A DNA stretch of 64,000 nucleotides, from NCBI RefSeq assembly GCF_000321045.1, contig NZ_HE578948.1, forward strand, positions 423,182 to 487,181, written 5' to 3'. Shown here piece after piece: positions 8,667 to 17,661 of the stretch (position 1 is its first letter; each line of letters opens with the position of its first letter). The position numbers were made by a program, and so were the translations under genes. Below the pieces are notes generated by a model. It made no database searches and was not told where the DNA came from. It was given only the letters and a program-made list of their open reading frames with translations. This stretch comes from Phytobacter massiliensis JC163 (GTDB lineage: Bacteria; Pseudomonadota; Gammaproteobacteria; Enterobacterales; Enterobacteriaceae).

Positions 8667-11060
8667 ATGTCAAAGTCCACTTTTAATAAAGCGCAATTCG
8701 AGGCGGCCCTGACGCGTCAGTGGCAGCATTTTGGTCTGCATGCCGCCCAGGAGATGACAACACGTCAGTGGTGGCAAGCATTAAGCGGCGCACTGGCGGA
8801 ACTGCTGGTGGCGCAGCCGCAGGCGAAACCGGCGCAGCAGCAGCGCCATGTAAACTACATCTCGATGGAGTTTCTCATTGGCCGACTGACCGGCAACAAC
8901 CTGCTCAACCTGGGCTGGTATGAAGATGTTAGCGACGTGCTGCAGGGGTACGGTTTTAATCTTACCGACCTGCTGGAAGAGGAGACCGATCCGGCGCTGG
9001 GCAACGGCGGACTTGGGCGTCTGGCAGCCTGCTTCCTTGATTCTATGGCGACGGTAGGGCAACCCGCGACAGGCTACGGCCTGAATTACCAGTACGGCCT
9101 GTTTCGTCAGTCCTTCGTTGACGGCCATCAGAAAGAGGCGCCGGACGACTGGCATCGCCGTACCTATCCGTGGTTCAACCATAACGAACAGCTTGATGTG
9201 CAGGTGGGCATTGGTGGCAAGGTAAGCAAGGAGGGGCGCTGGACGCCTGCGTTCACCATTGTGGGCGAAGCCTGGGATCTGCCGGTGTTAGGTTATCGTA
9301 ACGGGGTGACACAGCCGCTGCGTCTCTGGCAGGCGACGCACGCCCATCCGTTCGATCTCACCAAATTCAACGACGGCGACTTCCTGCGTGCTGAACAGCA
9401 GGGTATCGACGCCGAAAAACTGACCAAAGTGCTCTACCCGAACGATAACCACCAGGCGGGCAAAAAGCTGCGTTTAATGCAGCAATACTTCCAGTGCGCC
9501 TGCTCGGTTGCCGATATTCTGCGTCGCCACCATCTGGCTGGGCGTACTCTTGCCCAACTGCCGGATTTCGAAGTGATTCAGCTTAACGATACCCATCCGA
9601 CTATCGCCATCCCTGAAATGCTGCGCGTCCTGATCGACGAACATCAGCTGAGCTGGGACGACGCCTGGGCCATCACCAGCAAGACCTTCGCCTACACCAA
9701 CCATACCCTGATGCCGGAAGCGCTGGAGTGCTGGGATGAGAAGCTGGTGAAAGCGCTGCTGCCGCGCCATATGCAGTTAATCAAACAGATTAACGATCGT
9801 TTCAAAACCCTGGTCGATAAAACCTGGCCTGGCGACAAGCAGGTCTGGGCGAAGCTGGCGGTGGTGCATGACAAACAGGTGCGCATGGCCAACCTGTGCG
9901 TGGTAAGCGGGTTTGCGGTGAACGGCGTAGCCGCGCTGCACTCGGACTTGGTGGTGAAAGATCTGTTCCCGGAGTACCACCAGCTCTGGCCGAACAAATT
10001 CCACAACGTGACCAACGGCATTACGCCACGTCGCTGGATCAAGCAGTGCAACCCGGCGCTGGCGGCGCTGCTGGATAAAACGCTGAAAAAAGAGTGGGCC
10101 AACGATCTCGACCAGCTCATTCATCTGGAAAAGTATGCCGACGACGCGAAATTCCGCGCCAAATACCGCGCCATCAAACAGGACAACAAAGTGCGGCTGG
10201 CGGCGTTTGTGAAAGCGCGCACCGGCATTGAGATCAACCCGCACGCGCTGTTTGATATCCAGATTAAGCGCCTGCACGAGTACAAGCGTCAGCACCTGAA
10301 CCTGCTGCATATCGTGGCGCTTTATAAAGAGATCCGCGAGAACCCGCAGGCGAACCGCGTACCGCGCGTTTTCCTCTTCGGCGCGAAAGCGGCACCCGGT
10401 TATTACCTGGCGAAAAACATTATCTATGCCATTAATAAAGTGGCAGAGGTCATTAACAACGACCCGCAGGTTGGTGACAAGCTGAAAGTGGTATTCCTGC
10501 CGGACTACTGCGTCTCGGCGGCCGAGCGGATGATTCCGGCGGCGGATGTCTCGGAGCAGATCTCGACCGCAGGCAAAGAGGCCTCCGGCACGGGCAATAT
10601 GAAGCTGGCGCTTAACGGCGCGCTGACCGTCGGAACGCTGGACGGGGCCAACGTGGAGATCGCCGAGCAGGTAGGCGATGAGAATATCTTTATCTTCGGC
10701 CATACCGTGGAAGAGGTGAAGGCGCTGAAAGCCAAAGGCTACGACCCGGTGAAATGGCGTAAAAAAGACAACGTGCTGGATGCGGTGCTCAAAGAGCTGG
10801 AGAGCGGGAAATACAGCGACGGCGATAAACACGCTTTCGACCAGATGCTGCACAGCATCGGCAAACAGGGCGGCGATCCGTACCTGGTGCTGGCGGACTT
10901 TGCCGCCTACGTAGAAGCGCAAAGACGCGTCGATGAGCTGTACCGTGATGAAGAAGCCTGGACGCGTGCGGCCATCCTCAACACCGCACGCTGCGGTATG
11001 TTCAGCTCGGATCGTTCTATCCGCGATTACCAGCAACGCATCTGGCAGGCGAAACGCTAA
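8667..11060 (+). CDS. malP: Maltodextrin phosphorylase MalP
   Basis: A cytoplasmic GT35 phosphorylase that releases glucose 1-phosphate from the non-reducing end of maltodextrins. The C-terminal pyridoxal-phosphate region carries the family signature [14 protein letters not shown], with the cofactor-binding lysine. The substrate-site stretch [14 protein letters not shown] is at about residue 110. It has 797 residues, the expected size. It begins the malPQ operon: malQ starts eight bases after its stop. Activation by MalT is predicted from the boxes upstream. Confidence 0.98.
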   Translation: MSKSTFNKAQFEAALTRQWQHFGLHAAQEMTTRQWWQALSGALAELLVAQPQAKPAQQQRHVNYISMEFLIGRLTGNNLLNLGWYEDVSDVLQGYGFNLTDLLEEETDPALGNGGLGRLAACFLDSMATVGQPATGYGLNYQYGLFRQSFVDGHQKEAPDDWHRRTYPWFNHNEQLDVQVGIGGKVSKEGRWTPAFTIVGEAWDLPVLGYRNGVTQPLRLWQATHAHPFDLTKFNDGDFLRAEQQGIDAEKLTKVLYPNDNHQAGKKLRLMQQYFQCACSVADILRRHHLAGRTLAQLPDFEVIQLNDTHPTIAIPEMLRVLIDEHQLSWDDAWAITSKTFAYTNHTLMPEALECWDEKLVKALLPRHMQLIKQINDRFKTLVDKTWPGDKQVWAKLAVVHDKQVRMANLCVVSGFAVNGVAALHSDLVVKDLFPEYHQLWPNKFHNVTNGITPRRWIKQCNPALAALLDKTLKKEWANDLDQLIHLEKYADDAKFRAKYRAIKQDNKVRLAAFVKARTGIEINPHALFDIQIKRLHEYKRQHLNLLHIVALYKEIRENPQANRVPRVFLFGAKAAPGYYLAKNIIYAINKVAEVINNDPQVGDKLKVVFLPDYCVSAAERMIPAADVSEQISTAGKEASGTGNMKLALNGALTVGTLDGANVEIAEQVGDENIFIFGHTVEEVKALKAKGYDPVKWRKKDNVLDAVLKELESGKYSDGDKHAFDQMLHSIGKQGGDPYLVLADFAAYVEAQRRVDELYRDEEAWTRAAILNTARCGMFSSDRSIRDYQQRIWQAKR

Positions 11061-11068
11061 GGAAGCCT

Positions 11069-13156
11069 ATGGTGAGCAAACGTCTCGACAACGCCGCGCT
11101 GGCGGCGGGCATTAGTCCGAATTACATCAATGCGCATGGCAAACCGCAGTCTATCGGCGCAGATACCAAACGGCGTTTGCTGGATGCCATGCACCACGCT
11201 GCCGCGACGCCCGTCGCGGTAACGCCGGTGCCGAATGTGCTGGTGTATGCCCAGGGCAAAAGAAAACAGCTGCCCATTGAAGGCGAGGGGCGCTTCGACT
11301 GGCTCATCACCACCGAAGAGGGGCAGCAGCATAAAGGGCAGATAGAGGGCGGCAAAAGTCTGACGCTGCCGACCAAACTGCCGCAGGGCTACCACACCCT
11401 GACGCTGCGCCAGGATGAGCGGCGCTGGCACTGCCGCCTGATTGTCGCGCCAAAGCGCTGCTATGAGCCGCAGGCGCTGCTGGCAGGCAAAAAGCTGTGG
11501 GGCGCCTGCGTGCAGCTCTACACGCTGCGCTCGGAAAACAACTGGGGGATCGGCGATTTTGGCGATCTCAAAGCTATGCTCGGCGAAGTGGCCCGCCGCG
11601 GCGGCGCGTTTATTGGGCTGAACCCCATCCATGCGCTTTATCCGGCGAGCCCGGAAAGCGCCAGCCCGTATAGCCCGTCGTCCCGTCGCTGGCTGAACGT
11701 GGTTTATATCGATGTGCAGGCGGTGGAAGATTTCCGCCAAAGCAAAGAGGCGCAGGCGTGGTGGAAGCTGCCTGCCACGCAACAGGCGCTGAATGAAGCG
11801 CGGGCGGAGGAGTTTGTCGACTATACCGCCGTGACCACGCTTAAGCTTGCGGCGCTGCGCCTGGCTTGGAAACAGTTTGCGGCCCGCGAAGCGGAGGATG
11901 AAGCCCGCGCCGCATTTACCGCCTTTGTGCAGCAGGAGGGCGAAAGCCTTTACTGGCAGGCGGCATTCGACGCGCTGCACGCCAACCAGATGCAGCAGGA
12001 CGCCTCCCGCTGGGGCTGGCCGGCGTGGCCGGAGGGCTATCAGTCCACCGACAGTGCGGACGTTAAGGCCTTTTGTGAAGAGTATGCCGATGAGGTGAAT
12101 TTTTACCTTTGGCTGCAGTGGCTGGCCTGGAAACAGTTTGCCGAGTGCTGGCAGGTAAGCCAGGGCTACGGTATGCCTGTTGGGTTGTACCGCGACCTGG
12201 CGGTTGGCGTGGCCGAAGGCGGAGCGGAAACCTGGTGCGACCGCGAGCTGTACTGCCTGAAAGCCTCGGTAGGCGCGCCGCCGGATATCCTCGGCCCGCT
12301 CGGACAAAACTGGGGGCTGCCGCCGATGGACCCTCATATTATGGCCGCCCGGGCCTATGAGCCTTTCATCGACCTGCTGCGCGCCAATATGCAAAGCTGC
12401 GGCGCGCTGCGAATCGATCATGTGATGTCGATGCTGCGCCTGTGGTGGATCCCCTATGGCGAAACGGCGGATCAGGGGGCTTATGTCCACTATCCGGTGG
12501 ACGATCTGTTGTCGATTCTCGCCCTCGAAAGCCAGCGCCATCAATGCATGGTGATTGGCGAAGACCTGGGTACCGTGCCGAAAGAGATCGTCGGTAAACT
12601 GCGTGATAGCGGCGTCTATTCGTACAAGGTGCTCTATTTCGAAGGCGACGGACACAATGGCTTTCGCGCGCCGGAAGAGTACCCCGCGCAGTCAATGGCG
12701 GTTGCCACCACCCATGACCTGCCGACCCTGCGCGGCTACTGGGAAAGCGGCGACCTGACGCTGGGTAAAACCCTGGGGCTTTATCCGGATGAAGAGATTT
12801 TGCGTGGGCTGTATGCCGACCGCGAACGGGCGAAGCAGGGGCTGCTTGACGCATTGCACAAGCACGGCTGCCTGCCAAAACGGGTCGGGCGCAGCGCCTC
12901 ACGCATGGCGATGACCGCCACGCTCAACCGCGCCATGCAGCGTTATATCGCCGACAGCAACAGCGGCCTGCTGGGCCTGCAACCGGAAGACTGGCTGAAT
13001 ATGGCCGGACCGGTGAATGTGCCAGGCACCAGTTCGCAGTATAAAAACTGGCGGCGTAAGCTCTCCACCTCCCTTGAAGCGATGTTCGCCGACGATGGCG
13101 TCAATAAGCTGATTAAGGATCTGGATAAGCGAAGAAAGGCGTTAAATAAGAAGTAG
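11069..13156 (+). CDS. malQ: 4-alpha-glucanotransferase (amylomaltase) MalQ
   Basis: A GH77 enzyme that transfers glucan units between maltodextrins and frees glucose, supplying longer chains for MalP. Family landmarks include SASPYSPSSRRWLNV near residue 205, GALRIDHVMSM with the catalytic aspartate, and the acid/base region MVIGEDLGTVP. The length is 695 residues against 694 in E. coli. It lies eight bases after malP, preceded by AAGGAAG as ribosome site. A GC-rich palindrome lies between its end and convergent gntT. Confidence 0.98.
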   Translation: MVSKRLDNAALAAGISPNYINAHGKPQSIGADTKRRLLDAMHHAAATPVAVTPVPNVLVYAQGKRKQLPIEGEGRFDWLITTEEGQQHKGQIEGGKSLTLPTKLPQGYHTLTLRQDERRWHCRLIVAPKRCYEPQALLAGKKLWGACVQLYTLRSENNWGIGDFGDLKAMLGEVARRGGAFIGLNPIHALYPASPESASPYSPSSRRWLNVVYIDVQAVEDFRQSKEAQAWWKLPATQQALNEARAEEFVDYTAVTTLKLAALRLAWKQFAAREAEDEARAAFTAFVQQEGESLYWQAAFDALHANQMQQDASRWGWPAWPEGYQSTDSADVKAFCEEYADEVNFYLWLQWLAWKQFAECWQVSQGYGMPVGLYRDLAVGVAEGGAETWCDRELYCLKASVGAPPDILGPLGQNWGLPPMDPHIMAARAYEPFIDLLRANMQSCGALRIDHVMSMLRLWWIPYGETADQGAYVHYPVDDLLSILALESQRHQCMVIGEDLGTVPKEIVGKLRDSGVYSYKVLYFEGDGHNGFRAPEEYPAQSMAVATTHDLPTLRGYWESGDLTLGKTLGLYPDEEILRGLYADRERAKQGLLDALHKHGCLPKRVGRSASRMAMTATLNRAMQRYIADSNSGLLGLQPEDWLNMAGPVNVPGTSSQYKNWRRKLSTSLEAMFADDGVNKLIKDLDKRRKALNKK

Positions 13157-13176
13157 TGCAGGAAGGACGTTTATCC

Positions 13177-13213
13177 CACCCTCTCCCTTTCAGGGAGAGG
13201 GCCGGGGTGAGGG
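13177..13213. repeat. GC-rich intergenic palindrome, copy B
   Basis: CCCTCTCCC-TTTCA-GGGAGAGGG forms a hairpin with a near-perfect nine-base stem, followed by GCCGGGGTGAGGG. It lies between the convergent ends of malQ and gntT and belongs to the same family as 1581-1617 and 63957-64000. Confidence 0.75.
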
Positions 13214-13220
13214 TTGAGGG

Positions 13221-14537
13221 TTAAATCACCATATTCAGCAGCAGACAACCTACCAGGCCGCACACCGAAATAATTGTTTCCAGCGCCGACCATGACTTGA
13301 TGGTCTCACCGATCGTCAGGTTGAAATACTCTTTGAACAGCCAGAAGCCCGGATCGTTAACGTGAGAGAAAATCACGCTGCCGGAGCCCACGGCGATGAC
13401 CATCAGTTCCGGGCTTACGCCGGTAGTGGCGATCAGCGGGGCGGCGATACCGCCAGCGGTAATTGCCGCGACGGTTGCAGAACCGAGCGCGATACGCAGC
13501 ACGGCGGCAATTGACCAGGCCATAAACAGCGGCGACAGGTTGGTTGCATGCATCAGAGAGGCGATATATTTATCCACGCCGCTATCCACCAGCACCTGCT
13601 TGAACGCGCCGCCGCCGCCGATGATCAACAGCATCATGGCGATAATCTTGATCGAACTGACCAGCGTGTCGTTGATGTCGTCCATAGAACGGCCACGGTT
13701 CAGGCCGAAGGTGAAGACGGCAATCAGCACCGCGATCATGGTTGCCATCACCGGGTCGCCGAAGAACTCCGCGTAAGGCAGAATGGCGTGGCCTTTCGGC
13801 AGCAGCATTTCAGCAACGGCGCGCAGGGCCATCAGAATCACCGGCACCAGCGCTGTCCAGACGCTCACGCCAAAGCCCGGCATCTCTTCTTCGCTAAAGG
13901 TCTTTTTATTGTAGAGCCCTTCCGGAATCGGCTTATCGATACCTTTCAGGAAGCGGGCATACACCGGGCCTGCGAGAATAACGGTCGGAATACCCAGCAG
14001 CGTACCGTAGAGCAGCGTTTTGCCCATATCAGCATGGAAGATGGTGGCAATAGCGGTCGGACCGGGGTGCGGCGGCAGGAAGCCGTGGGTCACAGAGAGC
14101 GCGGCCGCCATCGGCACGCCGACATACAGCAGCGGAATGCGCGCGGCAGCGGCGATGGTGAAGACCAGCGGCAGCAGCAGCACGAAGCCCACTTCGTAGA
14201 ACAGGGCGAAACCAACGGTAAAGCCGGTCAGTACCACGGCCCACTGAATATGCTTCTCGCCAAATTTTTCAATCAGCGTAGTGGCGATGCGCTGCGCGCC
14301 GCCGCAGTCCGCCAGCATTTTACCCAGCATCGCGCCGAAGCCCATGATCAGCGCAAGGCTGCCAAGGGTTCCGCCAACACCGGCTTTGATTGATTTAATA
14401 ACGGCATCCAGCGGCATGCCCTGCATCAGGCCGACGGCAAGCGCGACCAGAATCAGAGCGATAAATCCGTTCAATTTGAAGCGGATCATTAATAACAACA
14501 ACAAGATTACACCGATAGCAACGATGACTAATGGCAT
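13221..14537 (-). CDS. gntT: High-affinity gluconate transporter GntT
   Basis: A GntP-family proton symporter in the inner membrane that imports gluconate. The 438-residue protein is hydrophobic throughout with about 12-14 spans and keeps the family segments LPPHPGPTAIA and GGGGAFKQVLVDSG. Its length and sequence agree with E. coli GntT along the whole length. Upstream are three GntR-type operators (14556, 14696 and 14816), so induction by gluconate through GntR is expected. No other gnt regulon gene is adjacent; gntX only shares the name. Confidence 0.97.
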   Translation of the reverse strand: MPLVIVAIGVILLLLLMIRFKLNGFIALILVALAVGLMQGMPLDAVIKSIKAGVGGTLGSLALIMGFGAMLGKMLADCGGAQRIATTLIEKFGEKHIQWAVVLTGFTVGFALFYEVGFVLLLPLVFTIAAAARIPLLYVGVPMAAALSVTHGFLPPHPGPTAIATIFHADMGKTLLYGTLLGIPTVILAGPVYARFLKGIDKPIPEGLYNKKTFSEEEMPGFGVSVWTALVPVILMALRAVAEMLLPKGHAILPYAEFFGDPVMATMIAVLIAVFTFGLNRGRSMDDINDTLVSSIKIIAMMLLIIGGGGAFKQVLVDSGVDKYIASLMHATNLSPLFMAWSIAAVLRIALGSATVAAITAGGIAAPLIATTGVSPELMVIAVGSGSVIFSHVNDPGFWLFKEYFNLTIGETIKSWSALETIISVCGLVGCLLLNMVI

Positions 14538-14555
14538 GATTTACCTGGCCTTAAT

Positions 14556-14571
14556 TTGTTATGGGTAACGT
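14556..14571 (-). promoter_or_regulatory. GntR operator, gntT-proximal, imperfect
   Basis: On the minus strand ACGTTACCCATAACAA keeps the GTTACCC half of the GntR palindrome ATGTTACCCGTATCAT but is weaker in the other half. It starts 19 bases upstream of the gntT start codon. Confidence 0.6.
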
Positions 14572-14695
14572 TTTTCTGTCAGCGTCTGCGATGCGCTAAT
14601 AACGAGCATAACGGAGCGCTGCGGCGCCAATTCCGGCTTACATCCGCCGTCTAAAAGAATAGCTGGATGTTTTTATAATTTTGGCGTCGCGCAAG

Positions 14696-14711
14696 ATGAT
14701 ACGGGTAACAT
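14696..14711 (-). promoter_or_regulatory. GntR operator, perfect copy
   Basis: The minus strand reads ATGTTACCCGTATCAT, which agrees with the GntR operator of E. coli gntT as I remember it. It is 125 bases from the proximal site, a spacing that would allow looping. Confidence 0.8.
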
Positions 14712-14815
14712 TTGGCAAAAGAGAATCACCGGCCTGGTTTAAATTTGCAATCTGAGAAGCTTGTCAAAAAACAGGCAGGAAATGAGAGGAAAAAGAGGGG
14801 CAAAAAAGGACAAAA

Positions 14816-14831
14816 AAGATACGGGTAACAC
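14816..14831 (-). promoter_or_regulatory. GntR operator-like sequence inside the nfuA terminator
   Basis: The minus strand reads GTGTTACCCGTATCTT, matching the perfect operator at all but the first and last-but-one positions. It overlaps the foot of the nfuA terminator stem and lies just before its T-run. Confidence 0.55.
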
Positions 14832-14854
14832 GTTCTCCCTGACGGGAGAACGTG
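14829..14854 (-). terminator. nfuA terminator
   Basis: A perfect 11-base stem, CACGTTCTCCC with its complement, and a four-base loop lie nine bases after the nfuA stop. A TCTTTTTTG tract follows, but only after about a dozen spacer bases, so it is not a textbook intrinsic terminator. Confidence 0.65.
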
Positions 14855-14862
14855 ATGAGACA

Positions 14863-15438
14863 TCAGTAGTAAGAGTGTTCGCCGCGCTGGTGTTCGGTCA
14901 AATCGCGCACCCCTTTCAGTTCCGGGAATTCGTTCAGCATCTGCTTCTCGATCCCTTCCTTGAGGGTCACGTCGACCATTGAACAACCGTTGCAGCCGCC
15001 GCCAAATTGCAGGATGGCGTAGCCTTCGTCAGTGATTTCCATCAGCGTAACGCGGCCGCCGTGACCGGCAAGCTGCGGGTTGATTTGCGACTGCAGCAGG
15101 TACTCAACGCGCTCCATCAGCGGCGCGTCATCGGACACTTTACGCATTTTAGCGTTCGGCGCTTTCAGGGTGAGCTGGGAGCCGAGCTGGTCGGTAACAA
15201 AATCGATTTCCGCATCTTCCAGATACGGGGCGCTTAACTCATCGACGTAGGCGGTCAGCTGTTCGAATTTGAGGGCGGTGTCAGTGGCTTCCACTGCGTC
15301 TGGCGGGCAATAAGAGACGCCGCATTCAGCGTTCGGCGTGCCTGGATTAATCACAAACACGCGGATTTGCGTCCCTTCTTCCTGATTTGCCAGCAGTTTA
15401 GCGAAATGCGCTTGCGCGGCATCGGAGATTCGGATCAT
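14863..15438 (-). CDS. nfuA: Fe-S cluster carrier protein NfuA
   Basis: NfuA binds a [4Fe-4S] cluster at a dimer interface and delivers it to target apoproteins, especially under oxidative or iron stress. The N-terminal half is a degenerate A-type scaffold domain that has lost the usual cysteines; the C-terminal Nfu domain has the CxxC motif in GGCNGCS at about residues 149-152. The length of 191 equals E. coli. It is followed by a strong hairpin and preceded by gntX, in the same orientation, with 58 bases between. Confidence 0.98.
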   Translation of the reverse strand: MIRISDAAQAHFAKLLANQEEGTQIRVFVINPGTPNAECGVSYCPPDAVEATDTALKFEQLTAYVDELSAPYLEDAEIDFVTDQLGSQLTLKAPNAKMRKVSDDAPLMERVEYLLQSQINPQLAGHGGRVTLMEITDEGYAILQFGGGCNGCSMVDVTLKEGIEKQMLNEFPELKGVRDLTEHQRGEHSYY

Positions 15439-15496
15439 AGCAATGGCCTAATAGTTGACTATTTTACTTGGTTATAATACGCCCATCATCGAGGGT

Positions 15497-16180
15497 CTAC
15501 AAGGTTCGACACAGGCACCATACCTGAACAGACGCCGCGCCGTTGCGTTTTAACAACTGACTTATCTCTGCGACGGTGCTACCGGTAGTGACGACATCAT
15601 CCACGATAACCATATGGAGCCCCTGCACGGGCAATTCAAGGCGAAAGGCATTTTTCAGGTTACGTTTGCGTAGCCGCGCACTGAGGTGGTGCTGGATAGC
15701 CGTCGGGCGAACTCTGACCATCGCCGACGGTGAATAGCGGCAGCGCAGCCAGCGAGCCAGCTCCCGGCACAGCAGATCGCTCTGGTTGTAGCCTCTGCGC
15801 CACGCTCTTCGCCGGTAAAGCGGTACGCTAATTATCATATCGGGGCGGGGGAGCACGCCTGCTGCGCGCGTATAGACCACTTTCAGCAGCAGAAGCCGCG
15901 CCAGAGCCGCGGCCATCTCAGGGCGACGGCTGAATTTAAACTGATGTACCAGGCCGCTCAGCGGAGGACGATAGTCGCTGACGGCAACCATAGCGTGCCA
16001 GGCGGGTAATTTGCGCAGGCAGCGACCGCAGGGGAGAGCGGCGCTTGCGGCTGGCAGCGCGCAACACGGGCAGACGATGCCCAGCATGGCGACAGCCCGC
16101 GTGCAGCTTGAGCACAGCCCCCAGCGTGAGAGCGCAAGCGGCATTCCGCATAGCCAGCATAAGCCGGGCACTGTTAGCAT
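15497..16180 (-). CDS. gntX: ComF-family phosphoribosyltransferase-like protein GntX
   Basis: A cytoplasmic protein of the ComF family, associated with DNA utilisation or uptake; the name GntX comes from an early link with gluconate. The N-terminus has paired cysteines (CWLC, CSSC, CPCC, CGRC) that look like zinc-finger ligands. The C-terminal part is a phosphoribosyltransferase fold with the PRPP-type motif VIVDDVVTTGST. The length of 227 is normal. It is divergent from bioH, 38 bases away. In E. coli it supports growth on DNA as a carbon source, like the hof genes later in this window. Confidence 0.95.
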   Translation of the reverse strand: MLTVPGLCWLCGMPLALSRWGLCSSCTRAVAMLGIVCPCCALPAASAALPCGRCLRKLPAWHAMVAVSDYRPPLSGLVHQFKFSRRPEMAAALARLLLLKVVYTRAAGVLPRPDMIISVPLYRRRAWRRGYNQSDLLCRELARWLRCRYSPSAMVRVRPTAIQHHLSARLRKRNLKNAFRLELPVQGLHMVIVDDVVTTGSTVAEISQLLKRNGAASVQVWCLCRTL

Positions 16181-16218
16181 AGTTAACCTCCCTGTTTAAA
16201 CAACGAGAACAATAACTG

Positions 16219-16989
16219 ATGAAAGAGATCTGGTGGGAAACCAAAGGTGAAGGCGATCGTCATCTTGTGCTGCTGCACGGGTGGGGGCTGAATGCGCAGG
16301 TCTGGGATTGCATCGTGCCGCAGCTTCGCTCGCAATTTACACTGCATCTGGTGGATCTGCCGGGCTACGGGCGCAGCGGTGGTTTCCCGGCGATGAGCCT
16401 GCAAGAGATGGCGCAAACCGTGCTGGCGCAGGCGCCGCAGCGGGCGGTGTGGCTGGGCTGGAGCCTTGGCGGGCTGGTGGCAAGCCAGATCGCCTTAACC
16501 GCCCCTTCCCGCGTAAGCGCGCTGGTGACGGTCGCCTCATCGCCCTGTTTTAGCGCGCAGGAGGCGTGGCCGGGCATCAAGCCCGAGGTCCTGGCAGGGT
16601 TTCAGCATCAGTTAAGCGAGGATTTTCAGCGCACGGTCGAGCGTTTCCTGGCGCTACAAACGCTGGGCACGGAGACGGCGCGGCAGGATGCCCGCAGGCT
16701 TAAAGAGGCGGTGCTTTCTCTGCCCATGCCCGGCGCGGAGGTGCTGAACGGCGGGCTGGAGATCCTTAAAACCGCCGACCTGCGTACAGCACTGAGCTCG
16801 CTGCAGATGCCGTTCTTGCGGCTTTATGGCCATCTTGACGGGCTGGTGCCGCGCAAAATTGTTCCCCTGCTGGATTCGCTGTGGCCGCAGAGTAAATCGG
16901 TGATTTTCCCCAAAGCGGCCCATGCGCCGTTCATCTCCCATCCGGATGCTTTTTGCGAGGCGCTGGCGGCGATTAATCACCCAGCGTAA
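16219..16989 (+). CDS. bioH: Pimeloyl-ACP methyl ester carboxylesterase BioH
   Basis: An alpha/beta hydrolase that removes the methyl group from pimeloyl-ACP methyl ester, ending pimelate assembly for biotin. The catalytic triad is seen at serine 82 (GWSLGG), aspartate 207 ([11 protein letters not shown]) and histidine 235 (KAAHAPF), at exactly the E. coli positions. The length is 256 residues. It is monocistronic and separate from the bio operon, as in E. coli. Its upstream 38 bases are shared with gntX. Confidence 0.98.
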   Translation: MKEIWWETKGEGDRHLVLLHGWGLNAQVWDCIVPQLRSQFTLHLVDLPGYGRSGGFPAMSLQEMAQTVLAQAPQRAVWLGWSLGGLVASQIALTAPSRVSALVTVASSPCFSAQEAWPGIKPEVLAGFQHQLSEDFQRTVERFLALQTLGTETARQDARRLKEAVLSLPMPGAEVLNGGLEILKTADLRTALSSLQMPFLRLYGHLDGLVPRKIVPLLDSLWPQSKSVIFPKAAHAPFISHPDAFCEALAAINHPA

Positions 16990-17103
16990 TTATTGCACGG
17001 CTGGAAAAATAGCCGTTTTGCAACAATACTCATTATGTTACGGCGCTATGGAACGTATGCGCCGTAACGACACAACATTTTAGAACCTGAGGAGAATCAT
17101 GGT

Positions 17104-17373
17104 ATGAAACTTGTTACAGGTATTGTTGCATCTCTGGTGATCGGTTCCCTGTCGTTTGGCGTTATGGCGGCCCAGGAACTGGAAAAAGATAAAGTGAAAG
17201 ATATGAATCTGACGAAAGTCGGCACCATTACTACGTCAGACACCACCGCGCCGATGGATGCTAAAAAAGAGCTGTCGAAAAAAGCGGATGAGCTGGGCGG
17301 CACTTACTTCGTTGTGACCAGCGGCGAGAAAAATGAGAAAGACATCCACGCCACCGCGGATGTCTATAAGTAA
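17104..17373 (+). CDS. Small YhcN/BhsA-type (DUF1471) periplasmic protein
   Basis: An 89-residue protein with a signal peptide (MKLVTGIVASLVIGSLSFGVMA) and a mature part that fits the YdgH/BhsA/McbA-like DUF1471 fold: KVGTITTSD, then DELGGTYFVVTSG and a C-terminal HATADVYK strand. Members of this family are often induced by stress and affect biofilm, but no function can be assigned here. AGGAG lies nine bases before this ATG. An ATG five bases earlier opens only a two-codon frame. E. coli K-12 has a different gene (rpnA/yhgA) between bioH and feoC, so this is a lineage-specific occupant. Confidence 0.85.
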   Translation: MKLVTGIVASLVIGSLSFGVMAAQELEKDKVKDMNLTKVGTITTSDTTAPMDAKKELSKKADELGGTYFVVTSGEKNEKDIHATADVYK

Positions 17374-17406
17374 TTGCCTGTGAAGCGGGTCGGCTGATCC
17401 GCTTTC

Positions 17407-17649
17407 TTACGCTGTCAGCGTCCACCACTCACGGCGGCAGGCCGTTTTCCCTTCGGGGCAGTTTTTACACTCCCCTGTCAGGCAATTCTGTAATTCCTCT
17501 TCAACGCGCGCCGCTTTTCCCATTGCCTCCATGCGATGGAGCATCGCCTCTACCAGCGAGGGTGACAGATGTAGCGCGGCGCTCAGCTGGCTGGCCTCCA
17601 TACGGCCCTGTAGCGCCAGCATATTGCGGATATCCAGTAGCGATGCCAT
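17407..17649 (-). CDS. feoC: Ferrous iron transport regulator-like protein FeoC
   Basis: An 80-residue winged-helix protein that ends the feoABC operon. The N-terminal half is the helix-turn-helix region; the C-terminal half has four cysteines in CLTGECKNCPEGKTAC that can bind an oxygen-sensitive Fe-S cluster. In Klebsiella and Salmonella FeoC protects or regulates FeoB; its function as a transcription factor is unproven. It starts 12 bases after feoB. Confidence 0.93.
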   Translation of the reverse strand: MASLLDIRNMLALQGRMEASQLSAALHLSPSLVEAMLHRMEAMGKAARVEEELQNCLTGECKNCPEGKTACRREWWTLTA

Positions 17650-17661
17650 CTTTACCTCCGG

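Noticed and set aside
9777..11036. A 419-codon minus-strand ORF opposite malP
   Set aside because: A shadow of malP, which is conserved along its entire length.
11057..12655. A 532-codon minus-strand ORF opposite malQ
   Set aside because: It is arginine- and histidine-rich without any domain, and malQ occupies the region.
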